This document shows, piece after piece, positions 47,042 through 59,300 of a stretch of DNA of 64,000 nucleotides; within the stretch, counting starts at the first letter, position 1; each line of letters starts with the position of its first letter. A program made the translations under genes and the position numbers. The stretch spans positions 11,691,001-11,755,000 of the forward strand of contig JAMJFZ010003581.1 in NCBI GenBank assembly GCA_026225945.1. The letters are read 5' to 3'. The stretch comes from Cricetomys ansorgei (lineage: Eukaryota; Chordata; Mammalia; Rodentia; Nesomyidae). Under the pieces are notes generated by a model. That model worked only from the letters and a program-made list of their open reading frames with translations, was not told the origin of the DNA and did no database searches.

Positions 47042-47305
47042 AGTGGAGACATTTCATTTTGGAGCCATTCTCTATATATGGGTGTTCAGCAGAGTAATCA
47101 GCTTATGTACACCCTGGAAACAGTCAATAGCATGGCCCAGCTCCTTAAGATCATACAAGCTCAGGCTGCTCACTCATGTGCACGTATATGTGAAATTCAG
47201 CAATTTAAAAAATATCTTGAGCTCAGCCAGAGGTTAATATTACCAATAGCTTTCAACTCAGCTGTCAGGATGATGAGAGGAGTAACTACAGCAACCGAAA
47301 AATGA
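47042..47305 (+). other. Unidentified open frame of about 87 codons, possible retrocopy
   Basis: Right after the L1 breakpoint one frame stays open to TGA at about 47303. It reads MGVQQSNQLMYTLETVNSM from 47078, then AQLLKIIQAQAAHSCARICE and an LSQRLILPIAFNSAVRMMRG stretch. Composition is protein-like, with amphipathic helical character, and an AATAAA lies about 45 bases downstream (47347). I cannot name a family. It could be a retrocopied fragment or chance. Confidence 0.3.
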
Positions 47306-49299
47306 ACACGTAAAAATCTGAAATTGACAAGGAAAGTTTAGATTCAATAAAACACAAATTTTCAACTCTCAATCTTTGCATTTCAAACAGTTCAATTATA
47401 TAGAGTTAATTTAAATTAGGATTCTGACAAAACAAATACTCCATCAGTATTGAGCTCCAGAACCAGGAAGAAATGCCACCAGCCTGCCAGCTTTATTACT
47501 CCTATAGTAAAAGGCCGTTTGAACAAACATCATTATACAGTTTTTCTCCAAGAAGGTTTTTCTTTATTTGTTCTGCTATCAGTTATAAAACAGCCTTGAT
47601 TAGAACTTGACATTTTAGGTCATTTATTGCACATGGGATGAAAACAGAGAGAATGACGAGGAATTCTCTTGAGATGAACACAACATTGAGGAAGTAATGA
47701 ACATGAGCAAAGAATCTTGAGAAATAACTGGTGTAATACTGTTCTCATGTGGCACTCACAGCCACCCTAGCAGCCTGCAGCCTGCAGCCTGCAGCGAGCC
47801 AAGGCTCAGCAGGCCTCATGTCAGAAGTGCCCAGGCACCACGTTGTGATTAAGTTGTTCTTCACAACCTAATGTTGGGGCCAACATGTTGGATCCTGAGC
47901 ATCTTTTGGTGTCATTTGATAAAGGAAAAATCAGCGTGTGTTAAGAGCATAATACTGGTCTCAGATCTTCAACTAACAAGTTGTAGGGTCCGGGATAAGC
48001 CAAAACTAAATGCTGTGACCCCGGGCTTCATGAGACATGAAAGGAAAAGAGGGAACAACCCCTGTTGAATATCATGTTTGAGTCATGTCCCACGTTATAG
48101 TTTAAAAATAAATCTTGGCAACTGGCAGGACTGACATTCTTATCTCATTTCACGGGAGACGCTCACAGGCAGGCAGGACTAAGTGACAGAGCCTAGATGC
48201 CTTCTGTTTCTCAGGTGCCACCCGTCCACTCGTGGCAAGTGCCTCTTGCCTGCTCTGGTGCAGGCTGGCCTCCAAGTGCAGCCCCCACTTAAGGCGTCTA
48301 TACTTCAGCGACTGCCTCGTATTTTCAAGCATGTGGATTAGATTCCTTGGAAAGTCCCTTTATAATCTTTCTTTCAGCCAAGCAATTGCTGCAAATGGTT
48401 ACTTTTCATATCAAACACATTCTGCTACATACTTTTTAAACTCAATCCATGCTAATAAATAAAAAAAGTATTTTAATCTTTCTAGACTGCATTCCTGTGA
48501 CATAGTCAATCTTTTGCTAATGGATATTTTTGGTAATCCCAATTTTGATGTCTTTTTAATTAGAAATTAAAAAAAATCATTATATGGAAAGAATACTAGA
48601 GTAATTAAAATATCACTTGTATAAGTTAGATAAATCAAGAGCTTCACCTGAATTGATTTTTGTGCTTTATACAAATCTTTCTTCAGATAAAAAATTGCCT
48701 ACAACCAGAAGCAATCGCTGTTACTTTATACAGAAGCTGAAATGTGTCTGTGGTCCTGGAAAGGCAGTTCTTCCCAGCGTCTGTCAACCCCATGCCATTT
48801 ATACAGGGAAGGAAGTCAACAGCTACATGAAGGGATTCTGTTGAGAGTGAAATGTATGTACAAAACAAGCCTACTCTTGTGGTTCATTGGACATCCACAG
48901 CTGGCATGGGCTTTTCTTTCCATTTTAATGAAAGTGTTTTCCCCTCCCCATGCTTGAGAAATGCTCTGTTAGCACTGATTGAAAGACCAAAGTCAGAGAA
49001 AAAGCTGCTTGGAAATTCCGAGGCTTTCGTAGAGCTGCTTTACAAGCTGCTGCGTATCGCCAACAACTGGGAAATTTCCTACTAAGACTTTTTTCAAGTT
49101 TCGGTAAATCTTTCTCAATCATTTCTTTGCTCAAAACCAAAATCCAAATAATAAAAAGATCACTGACTCAAGTAGCCAAGAAACAGAAGATACACATACA
49201 TAGACATTAACTAAGGTTAAACTATATTTGAATGAAATAATCATATGACACATATTATCTCTATAGAAACTTCCTCATAGGTGCTCTTATTTTTGTGTG

Positions 49300-49520
49300 C
49301 ATGTGTAATGTGTGCATGTGGACGTCATTCATGCATGTGTGCATCTGTGCCACAGGGCACGTAAAGGTCAGAGTGCATCCTTCCAGTGTGCCTTCCTCCC
49401 TTGTGTAAGAGTCTCTTCAAGCTGCCAACTAGTCCATGAGCTTCTGGTGATTCTCCTGCCTCTGCTTCCCATATCTCCTTTGGAGTACCCTTGGGACTAA
49501 GGAGGCTTGTATGAATGTGC

Positions 49521-49555
<35 letters not shown>

Positions 49556-49625
49556 CATGGATTCTGAGGATTGAAACTCAGGTTATTAGGATTGTAGGGC
49601 AAGTGCTTTACCCACTGAGCCATCT
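49300..49625 (-). repeat. tRNA-derived rodent SINE (B3-like) with long T-run
   Basis: The + strand shows 'gccacagggcacgtaaaggtcagagtgc', 'gattgaaactcaggttattagg' and 'gcaagtgctttacccactgagccatctt', the antisense of a tRNA-derived SINE ending in the tRNA-like part. A 29-base T-run (49524-49552) interrupts it. Confidence 0.65.
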
Positions 49626-50159
49626 TCTCATCGCATTGCTTCTTTCTGATGCATTTTAGAGTATGATAATATTTAGAGAATAAGAGTCATCCTAGTCCTA
49701 TGAGAAGTTTTAAAATGATCACCAAGCATCAAGTACAGGAAGGGTTTGGAAGGGAGAGGAACCAGACAGGACTGGGCAGATAGCAGCCTCTCTGTTGACT
49801 ATCCACCAGGCTCTTCCCACTGCTTCCCCAGCACAGCCTTAGAGGAGACCAGGGCAGGGCCACTGCCTCCTGAGGCAGTGGGGGCCAGCCAGTCACTTAC
49901 ATCAGCTTCTTCCATATCTTAGGACAATATTTATTACTCACTTGAAGTCAACATGGGTTAGGCCAACTCAAATGGCATCCACGTTTGTCACTTATAATAG
50001 ACTCACAACCTCATGGGTTTAAGAGACTGCTTGATGGGGTCTGAAAGTGGACAGTTCAGCTCCAGGACAGACTCCAAGGATGGCTTACACCCAGAGCAAC
50101 TGCTGATAGGAAAAGGCCTTGTTGGACATCCTCTGGTTTCCTCTCAGAAGTATGTATGT

Positions 50160-50163
50160 ATGC

Positions 50164-50200
<37 letters not shown>

Positions 50201-50345
50201 TCTATGTGTGTGTGTCTCTGTGTGTATGTGTGTGTCTCTGTGTGTGTGTCTGTGTGTCTGTGTGTCTGTGTGTGTCTGTGTGTGTCTGTGTGTCTGTGTG
50301 TCTGTGTGTGTGTGTGTGTGTGTCTGTGTGTCTCTGTGTGTGTCT
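50160..50345 (+). repeat. (TG)n / (TGTGTC)n composite microsatellite
   Basis: A TG run followed by interspersed TGTGTC and TGTGTCTC units over about 185 bases. It is capable of Z-DNA formation, and the Cys-Val frames through it are artefacts. Confidence 0.95.
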
Positions 50346-50769
50346 TCTTATAATACCTGGTATTGACATTTTGCCACATTATCCTAGAGCAGCACACTAC
50401 AAATGGGCTGAGAGCAAACAACTGTATTTACAGCAGGGGCTTCTGCAAGTAGCACATAATTACTTCAGTCATTCAAAATGCCTCAGCAGACCAACGTGAG
50501 TAGTAAATGCTGGACCTTCACAAATGGAGGAATACCAGAAAACCTCCTGAGGTGGCGCATTTATGACTCATGCGTAATCTGAACTTGTATCTAGAGCATA
50601 TCTTAGTTTATAAGGTTCTGCAGTCACAGGGATGGTTAATAAACTACAGGAAGCATTATCAAATTAAGAACCATATTAGTGACTATAGATTGGTGGCCTT
50701 AGCAATGCAGCTGATGGGTTCCAAAAGCACAACCGTTTGGTTTGAGAGAGACAAAAATCTACAGAGACA

Positions 50770-50995
50770 GCATGGCAGTCAGGAGTTGAAAGATGCATCT
50801 TTGATTTGGATTCTACTCTGTTTATCTGAGATGAAATCTTGGGACATCTTACTCTCTATGCTTGTTTCTTTACCAGTGCAGTGCGGGTACTGATGGTACT
50901 TCTACCTCGGGGGTTGTGGTGAGAAGTAATCGAGAAGATTCACAACAAGAGCTTAATGTGTGCCTAGCGCACAGCAGTGCCAGATCACTGATCTG
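50770..50995 (+). repeat. MIR element
   Basis: Diverged MIR order is visible: 'tttgatttggattctactctg', 'ttgtttctttaccagtgcagtgcggg', 'tacctcgggggttgtggtgagaagtaat' and 'gtgtgcctagcgca'. It ends just before the Tbc1d5 exon at 51033. Confidence 0.6.
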
Positions 50996-51032
50996 ATCGT
51001 CGCTATTTCAAGGGCCAGTGCAGTCCACTTAC

Positions 51033-51132
51033 CAAGATGCATGTCCATAACCTTGGCACAGTACTTGCACATGGCATCTAGGTCATTCAGCTGTCCTTGT
51101 AGGAAGGAGATCTGGGCTTCTAATTCTTCTTC
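51033..51132 (-). CDS. Tbc1d5: Tbc1d5 coiled-coil coding exon
   Basis: A 100-bp exon between AG (51134-51133) and GT (51032-51031) on the - strand encodes EEELEAQISFLQGQLNDLDA followed by MCKYCAKVMDMHL, plus one base of the next codon. It starts the C-terminal coiled coil of TBC1D5, well downstream of the TBC domain, and matches the recognised mammalian protein closely. The frame is open. The next upstream exon is not in the remaining 12.9 kb, so that intron continues past the window. Confidence 0.95.
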
Positions 51133-51204
51133 CTAGAATGAAAGAAATAGAGATTTTTAAAAAAATGTTAAGTACTACATGTGATCTTAAGTCTTTTTCT
51201 TTTC

Positions 51205-51362
51205 TTTCCTTTTTTGTTCTTTGAGACAAGGTCTTACTTTGTAGCCCTAGCTAGCCAGGAACTTGCAGTGTAGACCAGACTGGCCTTGAACTCACAGAGC
51301 TCGACCTGCCTCTGCCTTCTAAGCCCTAGAATTACAGGTATGCGCCACACTACCCAGCCTCC
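51205..51362 (-). repeat. B1 SINE
   Basis: Antisense B1: 'ctttgagacaaggtcttactttgtagccctagctagccaggaac', 'agaccagactggccttgaactcacagag' and 'ctctgccttctaagccctagaattacaggtatgcgccac'. Moderately diverged. Confidence 0.9.
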
Positions 51363-53239
51363 ATATATAGACAAAACAAAAGGAAAAAACAAAAACAAGC
51401 CCACTACTATCATCACAGAAACAGTAAAACAAAGATTAAAAAAAAAATTGGAGTATTCCTAATTGAATTCTAGCTTTGGCTATCTATAAGCATACAACTT
51501 TGCATAAAAGTACATAAAATGGATTTTTTTTATTTCATACAATATATTTTTAATGGTTTCCCCTCCCCCAGCTTTTCCTAGCTCCTCTCTACCTCCCTCT
51601 CCACTTGATGTTCTCTCCCCTTCTCTTTCAAAAAACACAAAAACAAGAATCAAAAGAAGCAGACAAAAACCCAGTGAGTCATAAACAAGATGAGACAGAA
51701 AGTGTACAACAAAACACAACAAAAGCAGAGCTCGTTTGTGTTGGCCAACTGATATCTTTACAAATATTGAGCAACATAAATTAAGAAGGGAACTGGGGGT
51801 CACTAGCCTTTACTTCCTAGGCAATTCCCTTTTTCTTCACAGACAAACACACACTTGAGGAACCGGTGATCTCTGTTTGTAACAGAAATCTCATCACTGT
51901 CTAGACTATGGCGAGCTCTTAAACTGTGAGCTTTCCCAGAAGCTGCTAAGTAGCCATTTTTACATTTCCTCTCTCGATAAGAAGCTGGGGTATTTTGTTT
52001 GTTTGCTTTTAGAAAAAGGTGCTCTAGGCTGAGACATTAAATTGCAGCAGCAACCTAACTAGAACAAAAAGATATGTCTTTTTTTAAGGAAAACTTAAGA
52101 CATGTAAATTTCTTAGAGAAATTTGTAAGATTTGGGGTGTTTTTCTCAGAGAAAGGGAATAATCCTTATAATCTGGGATATTTTAGCCGAGACAGCAAGA
52201 ATAGAAAAGAAAGGATGTTGCCAGAGTTGGCACAGGTGAGAAAATGGATTTTCCAGTCTTAGATGCTTTTCCTTTTACATAAGAGACCTCTGTGCCATTA
52301 ACAAAAAGGGAAGAGGAACCTACTGAGGTATTTCTTTTCTTTTTTAAATAGTAACTATAATTTGACTGGTAGGGTGGAAATTACTAGTTGAAAAGCTCCC
52401 CTGTAGGTGTGCTGCATTTTGGAGATATATGTATGCGGCACAGAAAAGCACTGATTTGAACTCAACCTCAAGAGGGAAACATTAATTGAAACATTTGACA
52501 CAAAGCTAGACATAGCAGTATTCGGAAAGTGAACTGTGAAATGTCTACTGTAGGACTACACAAGCATGTCCCATGTGCTTTATGTTCAATAGCTCTTCTC
52601 CCTCCAGTAAGGATAAACAGCACCCAAGGACGCTAATGGGGATAGGTGGTGCTACCTATCCAACTCCACCTGAGCATCAGAATGACAAAGAGGCTGCTTC
52701 AGGCCTCTTCTCTCCTGCCCTTTCCACAGGCCTCAACCTCTCTGCTCTGTAAGATCTCTATGGAAATTAGAGAAGGAAGGCTGTAAGGCTGTATTTTTTG
52801 GTGTGTGATAGCTGCAATCAGTCTGTGGGGTCGCCATCACAGACTCCTGAGAGTGCACGTGGCCTCACACATTCGCTTTTAAGAATCCCTCTCCATCTCT
52901 TGCGTCGGTACTGGCCTTACTAGCTTTGATTTGGAGACTGCAGAAAAGTCAAGCTATGTCAAATTGGGGTAAGTTTAAGAAGCCTGGCAAATCCTGCTTT
53001 CCCTAGAGAAAGATCACTATGGTTGTACAGAGGTTCAGGATACAGTATCCGAGAGAGATCGTGGAAGAGGGAAGGCCACAAAAGAAACACTAAGACTCTA
53101 GACATGTTAACACGTTTTGTTTTTTTGATGTCTCTTAGTCCATTCCAGCTGTAGCCAGGCAAGTGAGAGAGACTCAGTCAATACTACACAGGCTAAGCAC
53201 AGCCTACTGAGCCCTGTCCAAGGAGACTGAAGGGAAAAA

Positions 53240-53450
53240 GGAGCCCTATGGTGCTGTGCTTTGGAGCAGCTCCTTATGCAGTGAGTGGCTGAATGTGGGA
53301 GACTGGTGTAAGAGAAACTCACATATGCTACCAAGAAACTTAAGTTCTATTCCTGTCTTGTCACTGACAAGGCATGTGGCCTTCAGCCATCTCCTCCCCA
53401 GCTCTGGTGGAAACTCGGTCCTCTGGAAGATGGACATAAACTCAAACTTT
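53240..53450 (+). repeat. MIR element
   Basis: MIR landmarks: 'cttaagttctattcctgtcttgtcactgaca', 'catgtggccttcagcc' and 'ctctggaagatggacataa'. Heavily diverged. Confidence 0.5.
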
Positions 53451-54699
53451 GCTCCCAAGGCACTTAACTGGTAATGAGCTGGGACATGCTAGTGGACCAT
53501 GTGGTGGAGTAACAAGTCTTCTCATGAAACAAGAAACATTGCTCTGGGAATCCTGAACCCAGCCTCTCGTCCCCTACACTTTGCCATCTTGTAGTTACAG
53601 ACACAAACCCAACCAAAATCTAGACTTGAACCAAAGCGAGGGTTTGGCTGTAGCTGGTAGCTGGTGTGCTGACAGCCCAGAGTATACAAAGAACAACAGA
53701 AAAGAGAAGCTTCCTGGCTTAAAATCATCTGTTTACTCCAGGTAATAGTTTAATTGAGATTAGCAAGACATCTGTTAAAAACTCAAAAGCCCCTGGGAGT
53801 TTTAGTTCCCTGTAGACATTCTCATCACAGGGTTTTATTATACTCAGTGGCTTGCTTTTGGAAGCTGGGAGGAAGAGTTTCAGAGGGCCTATCTTAGAGG
53901 AGACAGGTACGTCCTTCTGGCTTGAGGCACTGACCAGCTGGGGGAGTGTCTACAGCTCTATGATGCTAGATGCTATCACTATTTGATAAGAGACCATGTG
54001 CAGTCAGGATTTGCACCTGTGTGGGGCTTCCCTGGGTACGTGGCTGCTAAATTTAGAAGGATAAGAAACCACACATTTCCAAGTTTTCATTCTCGTCCTG
54101 GGCTCTGCTGCAAGCCTAGAACCCGACAATCTCAACGCAGACAGAATCTGTCTCCACGCAGACACTGTGGAAAAGGGCGCAATCATCCAAACCTCGATTT
54201 TCAAGGGAAAGCTTATTGAGATAAAAAGAATGTTCTGGTTAAAGCAGGTGCAAAGGGCTGAGAGCCTCTTATATTTGGCAGTTTGAAATGCAGCTTGTCA
54301 TTCCTAGGGAGGTTGCTGAATCTGAAAAACATTCTTAAACCCTTCAGCTATCACTCAGAGTTTAAAAACAGAAATGGGATCACATGGAAGTAAAGGGTGG
54401 CTTGCCATTTATTCTTCACCATGTTATATAATTACAATTCTAAAACTGTCAGAACCTAATTTTAAATCTCTATCTTAGTGTCTTGTGTTGTACACTGCTT
54501 CCAGCCAACAATACTGTCCATAATGACGGCTTCCGTCACTTGCTTTCATTATACTGGCCTTCTGTATTAAAAGAAATGCTTGCCTAATCAGCCTGAGGTT
54601 GTATGAAAACTACCTAATGGCCCCACAAAGGAATGCTTATTGTGTTTACTCTTGCATGCATGTTCTTCTACCTTCTATATAGGAAGGAATATGGTGGGG

Positions 54700-54890
54700 T
54701 CATGATGGAATTCTGGAAAGGACATACATGGGTTCAAATCCCATTTTTGCCTTTACTAGCTGAATTGCTTTGGACAAATTCCTTACTTTCTTGCTCTTTA
54801 CACTTTTATCTGCCAGAAATGGTGGAAGAAGGAGATGAATATGCATAGAGATCACTGTCTGGCAAAGAGCATGTACTCAATCAAGTAATT
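54700..54890 (+). repeat. MIR element
   Basis: The core is well preserved: 'tgggttcaaatcccatttttgcctttactagctgaattgctttggacaaattccttactttct', then 'gagatcactgtctggcaaagagcatgtactcaatcaa'. This is the classic MIR tRNA-like part and core order. Confidence 0.75.
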
Positions 54891-55269
54891 CGTCTTAACT
54901 TTTTTTTTTTTTTTGTTGTTGTTGTTGTTTTTCACAATCAAGTTAAAACAATGATACAGGCTTAAGAGTAAGAAGTTTTGTGACTCATTGTCAGAAAATG
55001 CTAGTTTCTGGCTTCAAAATTTCATGTGGCAAAAGATCAATGAGGACATAAGAACCCAGCATCGTCCTAAGTTTGGAAGAGAAAGTCCATATACAAAGCA
55101 AGAAATGGATACCTGAGGTTGGGCTACCTGCAGGCCACAGAGAACAGCACCACCCAATTGTATTTAGAAGCCCTGGAGGTAAGAATTAGAGGATGGGGTC
55201 TACTCTACTAGGTAAGAAAAAGAACCAGCACCTAGGTTATCGAGGTTTTGGAGAGTGGTATTAAATATG

Positions 55270-55350
55270 GCAGACAATGAGCTTTGCATGTATGAAGAGA
55301 TGTAACCCTCACAACAAACCTATTTGGCAGATTCTCTTATTTACAATGCG
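55270..55350 (-). repeat. MIR fragment, antisense
   Basis: 'atgtaaccctcacaacaaacctatttggcagattctcttatttacaatg' is the antisense of the MIR 3' half. Confidence 0.55.
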
Positions 55351-55579
55351 AGTGGCTTATTCCCCTGTCAGCCACATTCTATGGAACTGTGTGCTCAAGT
55401 TTAGGCGGCTGAGAAACGAGTCGCTCACTGTCACACTCCTTCCTAGGGAACACATTACTCTTACGTTCCACGGCTTTCCCAGAAAACATCTCAGTTTCCT
55501 TCAATGGAGATTTGCCAACCATAGTGCAGAGTCCTAACTTCTAGTTGATTACTAAATTATTTCCTTTCAAAAACATTTA

Positions 55580-55695
55580 GAAATGGTTTAGCGCCGTGGC
55601 ACATTTCAAATCACGGCACTTGGAAGGCTGAGGCAGGAAGAGTGCTGAGAGTTCGAGGTCAGCCTGGGCTACATAGAGAGATGCTACTGAAAACA
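55580..55695 (+). repeat. B1 SINE
   Basis: 'gcacttggaaggctgaggcagga', 'gagttcgaggtcagcctgggctacatagagaga' and an A-rich tail identify a sense B1. Confidence 0.9.
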
Positions 55696-56188
55696 AAAAA
55701 AGGCATTTTTACAGGTTCATTAGATGCGCCAGATATTACGCAACTTGGTTGTTCATAGAATACATATTTCATATATTAGTTTCATTAAATACTTCATTAA
55801 ATATCATTTTGATATTTCTTATTTAATAGCAGAATAAGGTTTTGTAGTTTATTATTTATTCACTTATTTATCAACTTGTCTAATAAATACATTCATTTGC
55901 ATTATGTAAAGCCTTGTGGGAAATATAGTAACAGATGAGATATGGGCCACTGGCCTCTATGAGTTTAGAGGAAGACACAGTCTGCATGTTCTTAAAGCGA
56001 GGAGAAGCTCTGCAGAAGATAGAAGCGTAAGGGCTCTTCACAGATCTGAAAAGAGAAGACAGCTTCCAATAGGAGATGTGGAAATGAAAGCATGTTTTCT
56101 AGATGACATGATTCTGAGGGTACTGAAGGAGGAAGAATCTGAAGAAATTATGGAAAAGCAGGTTTCCGGAAGCAAGGGCCCAGTTGAC

Positions 56189-56272
56189 AAGATGTGTGTG
56201 TCTGCGCGCGCGTGCGCGTGTGTGCGTGTGTGCGTCTGTGTATGTGCATGTGCATGTGTGTATGCATGCAGG
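56189..56272 (+). repeat. (TG)n/(CG)n alternating purine-pyrimidine tract
   Basis: A mixed run of TG, CG and TGTGCG units. It is a strong Z-DNA-forming pattern. Confidence 0.85.
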
Positions 56273-56756
56273 AGAATGGCAAATGAACCAAGGGGCCAAT
56301 AATGAGGTCCACTCAGAGTACTAGGAGGAGCAGGAGCGACAGTTGGGCTGAAAGCCTTCTCTTCCATTCTTCCTTCCAGTAATGTGGTAGGAGTTGGGGT
56401 CTGACACGTGATGCATAGTCTGTTGCATGCACTGTCCCTAATGCACACCATGCTTGTGGATCATTCATGGGGAGCAGTGTCTGTCAGTCCTACAGCAAAG
56501 TAGGGCAGCAAGGTCCTGGGATGTAGTTCTGCTTCTAAGAGTGTCCTCAGATCACAAGACAAGCAGACAAGGGAGCCAACACTGACAGCAGCAGCAGGAC
56601 TCCGCCAAGAATAGCAGCCAGGAGACAGGAACAGTGCCCAGTCTAGCTTGAACAGATGGGTGAACAAGAAGTGGGAAGCACAGGAAATGGAAATTCTTGA
56701 TGAGAAGGAGGAAGGCCGCAGATGCTCTGAGGAAGCTGTGGTATACACAGGGTAAA

Positions 56757-56760
<4 letters not shown>

Positions 56761-56806
<46 letters not shown>
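56761..56806 (+). repeat. (CA)n microsatellite
   Basis: 23 CA units in a perfect run preceded by seven As. Confidence 0.97.
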
Positions 56807-56808
<2 letters not shown>

Positions 56809-56959
56809 GTGAATGAAACCCAAGCCAGAAGCATATGGCAATAGCCCAGGAAGACACCATTAGGAAAAACAGAAAAGGAGCACAATGACTACATTCTACA
56901 CTGCATTAAATTAAGGAGTATGGTTGTGTGAAGCAGTTCAGCAGCTGCACTGGAGAGTA

Positions 56960-57090
56960 AGCTGGAATATGAACTACAGTGCAGCCCTAGGATCAGTGTG
57001 TAAGAGGGCTGCCACACACCATCTCTGTCACTTTAGCCAGTCAGCAACTCTTTGAGTCTGTCTATAAAATGGTAATAATTTATATGTTAT
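56960..57090 (+). repeat. MIR fragment
   Basis: 'ctctgtcactttagccagtcagcaactctttgagtctgtctataaaatggtaataat' follows the MIR core order. An AT-rich (TATA)n run follows at 57080-57150. Confidence 0.55.
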
Positions 57091-57559
57091 ATAATTATAT
57101 ATATATTATGTATACATATGCATATATATAATATATGTATATAATTATTGGGGGATTGAATTATATGAGATTTTCTAGATAAAATACTTTGTACATGGAT
57201 TGGCATAATCTTACCTTATAAATGTTAACTTTTTTAAAATTTTCTTATTATAATCCTAGAAAGTTATCCCAGAGAATAATGGGTGCATATAAAAACAGCT
57301 GAAGATATCAGTCAAACATTCAAGGACAGCACATATAGACACATGAGTCCTATGTGTTCTTTAAAATGTTCTTACTGGAGGACAATTCACAGACATGTAA
57401 CAGGTGACTAACTGGACAAATAGACTGCAATTAAAAACATGGTGAGATGATAAAATGATTTCTTTCTGACTTTTCTACAAGGAAACTGAGCCACAGTTTT
57501 ATAGGAAAATAAGATTGTTATGTGAATAACATGCTAGGGAAGATGTTTTCTAAAAAGCA

Positions 57560-57870
57560 AAAAGGTTGGTTGGGGAAAGCTCAGTTGGTGAAGCCTGAGG
57601 ACCCAGAGGACCGGGGTATGGACCCCAGCATCAGTGCAAAAGGCAGGTGCAGCGGCAGCATGTATCTGCGGTCCCATGCTGGGGGTCTTGGGAGCTTGCT
57701 AGCCAACCAGTCTAGTGGTGAGCTCTAGATTCAGTAAGAAACCCTGTCTCAAACTGTATGGTGGAGAGCACCTGAAGAGGACCTGACTCCTGACTCTCTG
57801 GCATCCCTAAGCATGTTTCACGCAGGTACATGCACACATATACCTCCCTTCAAATAAAACTGATTACCAC
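57560..57870 (+). repeat. tRNA-derived rodent SINE (B2/B3/B4 type)
   Basis: 'ggggaaagctcagttggtgaagcctgaggacccagaggaccggggtatggaccc' is tRNA-like, followed by 'aagaaaccctgtctcaaa' and 'cacctgaagaggacctgactcc...gcacacatatacc' with an A-rich end. The family name is uncertain. Confidence 0.65.
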
Positions 57871-58624
57871 GGGGTAAAACAAGATGTTAATGTATTTAAA
57901 GACCAAATTTGATTCCAAATCAACCTAAACAACAGTCTCTAAACAAATGTATACTTTAAACAGCACTAAATAATAAGAACATATAAGTGACTAATTTGTG
58001 AGAAAAGTAAATAATTAAAATAATTTGCCTACTGTGAAACCTTGACAAGCAATGCAGACTCAATAAAACACCCAAAGGGCAGGGTTCAAACACCTTCCAG
58101 ATAGGTCTGGCATTCCTGGGAATGGCCTGGAAGTGCCACATCCACACCTCACCAGCCCTATACATCTCTTCAGTTTTCTTGAGAGGCTTTGTAATAAACC
58201 AGTAAAAGTGCTGATTAATAAAACCCAAGGATTGTGGGAACCTGATGTATATAACAAGTTGGTCAGAAGCACAGGCTAAACAACCTGGAGCATGTGAGTG
58301 CCATCTGCAGGAGGGTGGGAGACCATCTTGGGGAAGGAGCGCCACTGTAGGATCTGACACTTTCCCAGGCAGGAAGGTATATCAGAGGGAACTGGGCGGA
58401 AGGTGCTGGCATGCGCTGTTGCAGAGCTGCCTGCTTGTTTAGGGGAAGAGAGCATGGTGTTCTCATACACCTTTCGAGACCATAGGATATGTTCCCTTTT
58501 GAGTGGAGTATGAGACTAGAAGGAAAAAGAAACTAACGTCTTTTTTCATTATATATGGATTGTAGATATTGCAAAAATATACCCTATATGGTACATTCAA
58601 TTAAGAGAAAATTTCCTTCTTTCT

Positions 58625-58790
58625 TGTTTTTTTGAGGGTCGAAGAAAAGATCTTCCTTGTTTTCCTTCTTTCTTGCTTTCTTGAGTCAGGGCTCGCTGAG
58701 CGTCTCAAGCTTGCCTTGCATTCACAATCTTCTTGCCTTAGCTTCCTTAGTACTGGGATTATAGGCATGGACCAGCCACTCTGTGGCTCG
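58625..58790 (-). repeat. Diverged B1-like SINE
   Basis: T-rich start and 'cttgagtcagggctcgctgagcgtctc...cttgccttagcttccttagtactgggattataggcatggacc' match an antisense B1. Confidence 0.6.
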
Positions 58791-59084
58791 TCTGATAAAG
58801 TACAAAGTCTCCACTGCACTATCCTGACCAAATTTTCTTTTTTAAAGATGAACTATTGACAGTCTCTCTCTGCCCTGGTTCTCATCTATAAGGAAGGCCA
58901 TACACAGCAGTGTTCTCTGAGGATGGAGACACAAGGAAAGCGTTCTCTGACCTACACACTAACAGCACCAGGAGAGTGTGTGCTTCTACACTTGACAGAC
59001 ATGAAGCTTGCTTGTTTTATATGTAGAAGAGCATCCCTGGTGTGGTAGTCAGTTAATTTTAGACATTCTTTTCAATCTATTTTT

Positions 59085-59300
59085 TAAAAGCTATTTATTT
59101 ATATGTATGACTGTTTTGCCTGCATGTACATATGTGTACCACATGTGTACCTGGTACCTGCGGAAGTCAGATGAGGGTATCAGAGCCCCTGGAACCCAAG
59201 TTAAAAATGTTTGTGAGCAGTCATGTGGGTGGTGAGACCTGAACCTGGGTGTTCTGCAATAACAAGTACTTTCAATCACTGGCCCAACTCTCTAGCCCCT
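59085..59300 (-). repeat. B3-type SINE
   Basis: Antisense B3: 'tatgactgttttgcctgcatgtacatatgtgtaccacatgtgtacctggtacc', 'cagagcccctggaacccaagttaaaa', 'catgtgggtggtgagacctgaacctgggtgttctgcaa' and 'cactggcccaactctctagcccc'. Confidence 0.8.

Larger units (their letters stand above)
42541..51032 (-). other. Tbc1d5: Tbc1d5 intron holding an L1, a solo LTR and SINEs
   Basis: An 8.5-kb intron with GT at 51032-51031 and AG at 42542-42541 (- strand). It contains the + strand L1 (43380-47038) with its nested LTR, an unidentified open frame (47042-47305), a SINE (49300-49625), a (TG)n composite (50160-50345) and a MIR (50770-50995). The 47.3-49.3 kb stretch is AT-rich and shows nothing I can name. Confidence 0.85.

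Noticed and set aside
50013..50499. Cys-Val and Thr-His repeat proteins on both strands
   Set aside because: They are translations of a (TG)n microsatellite.
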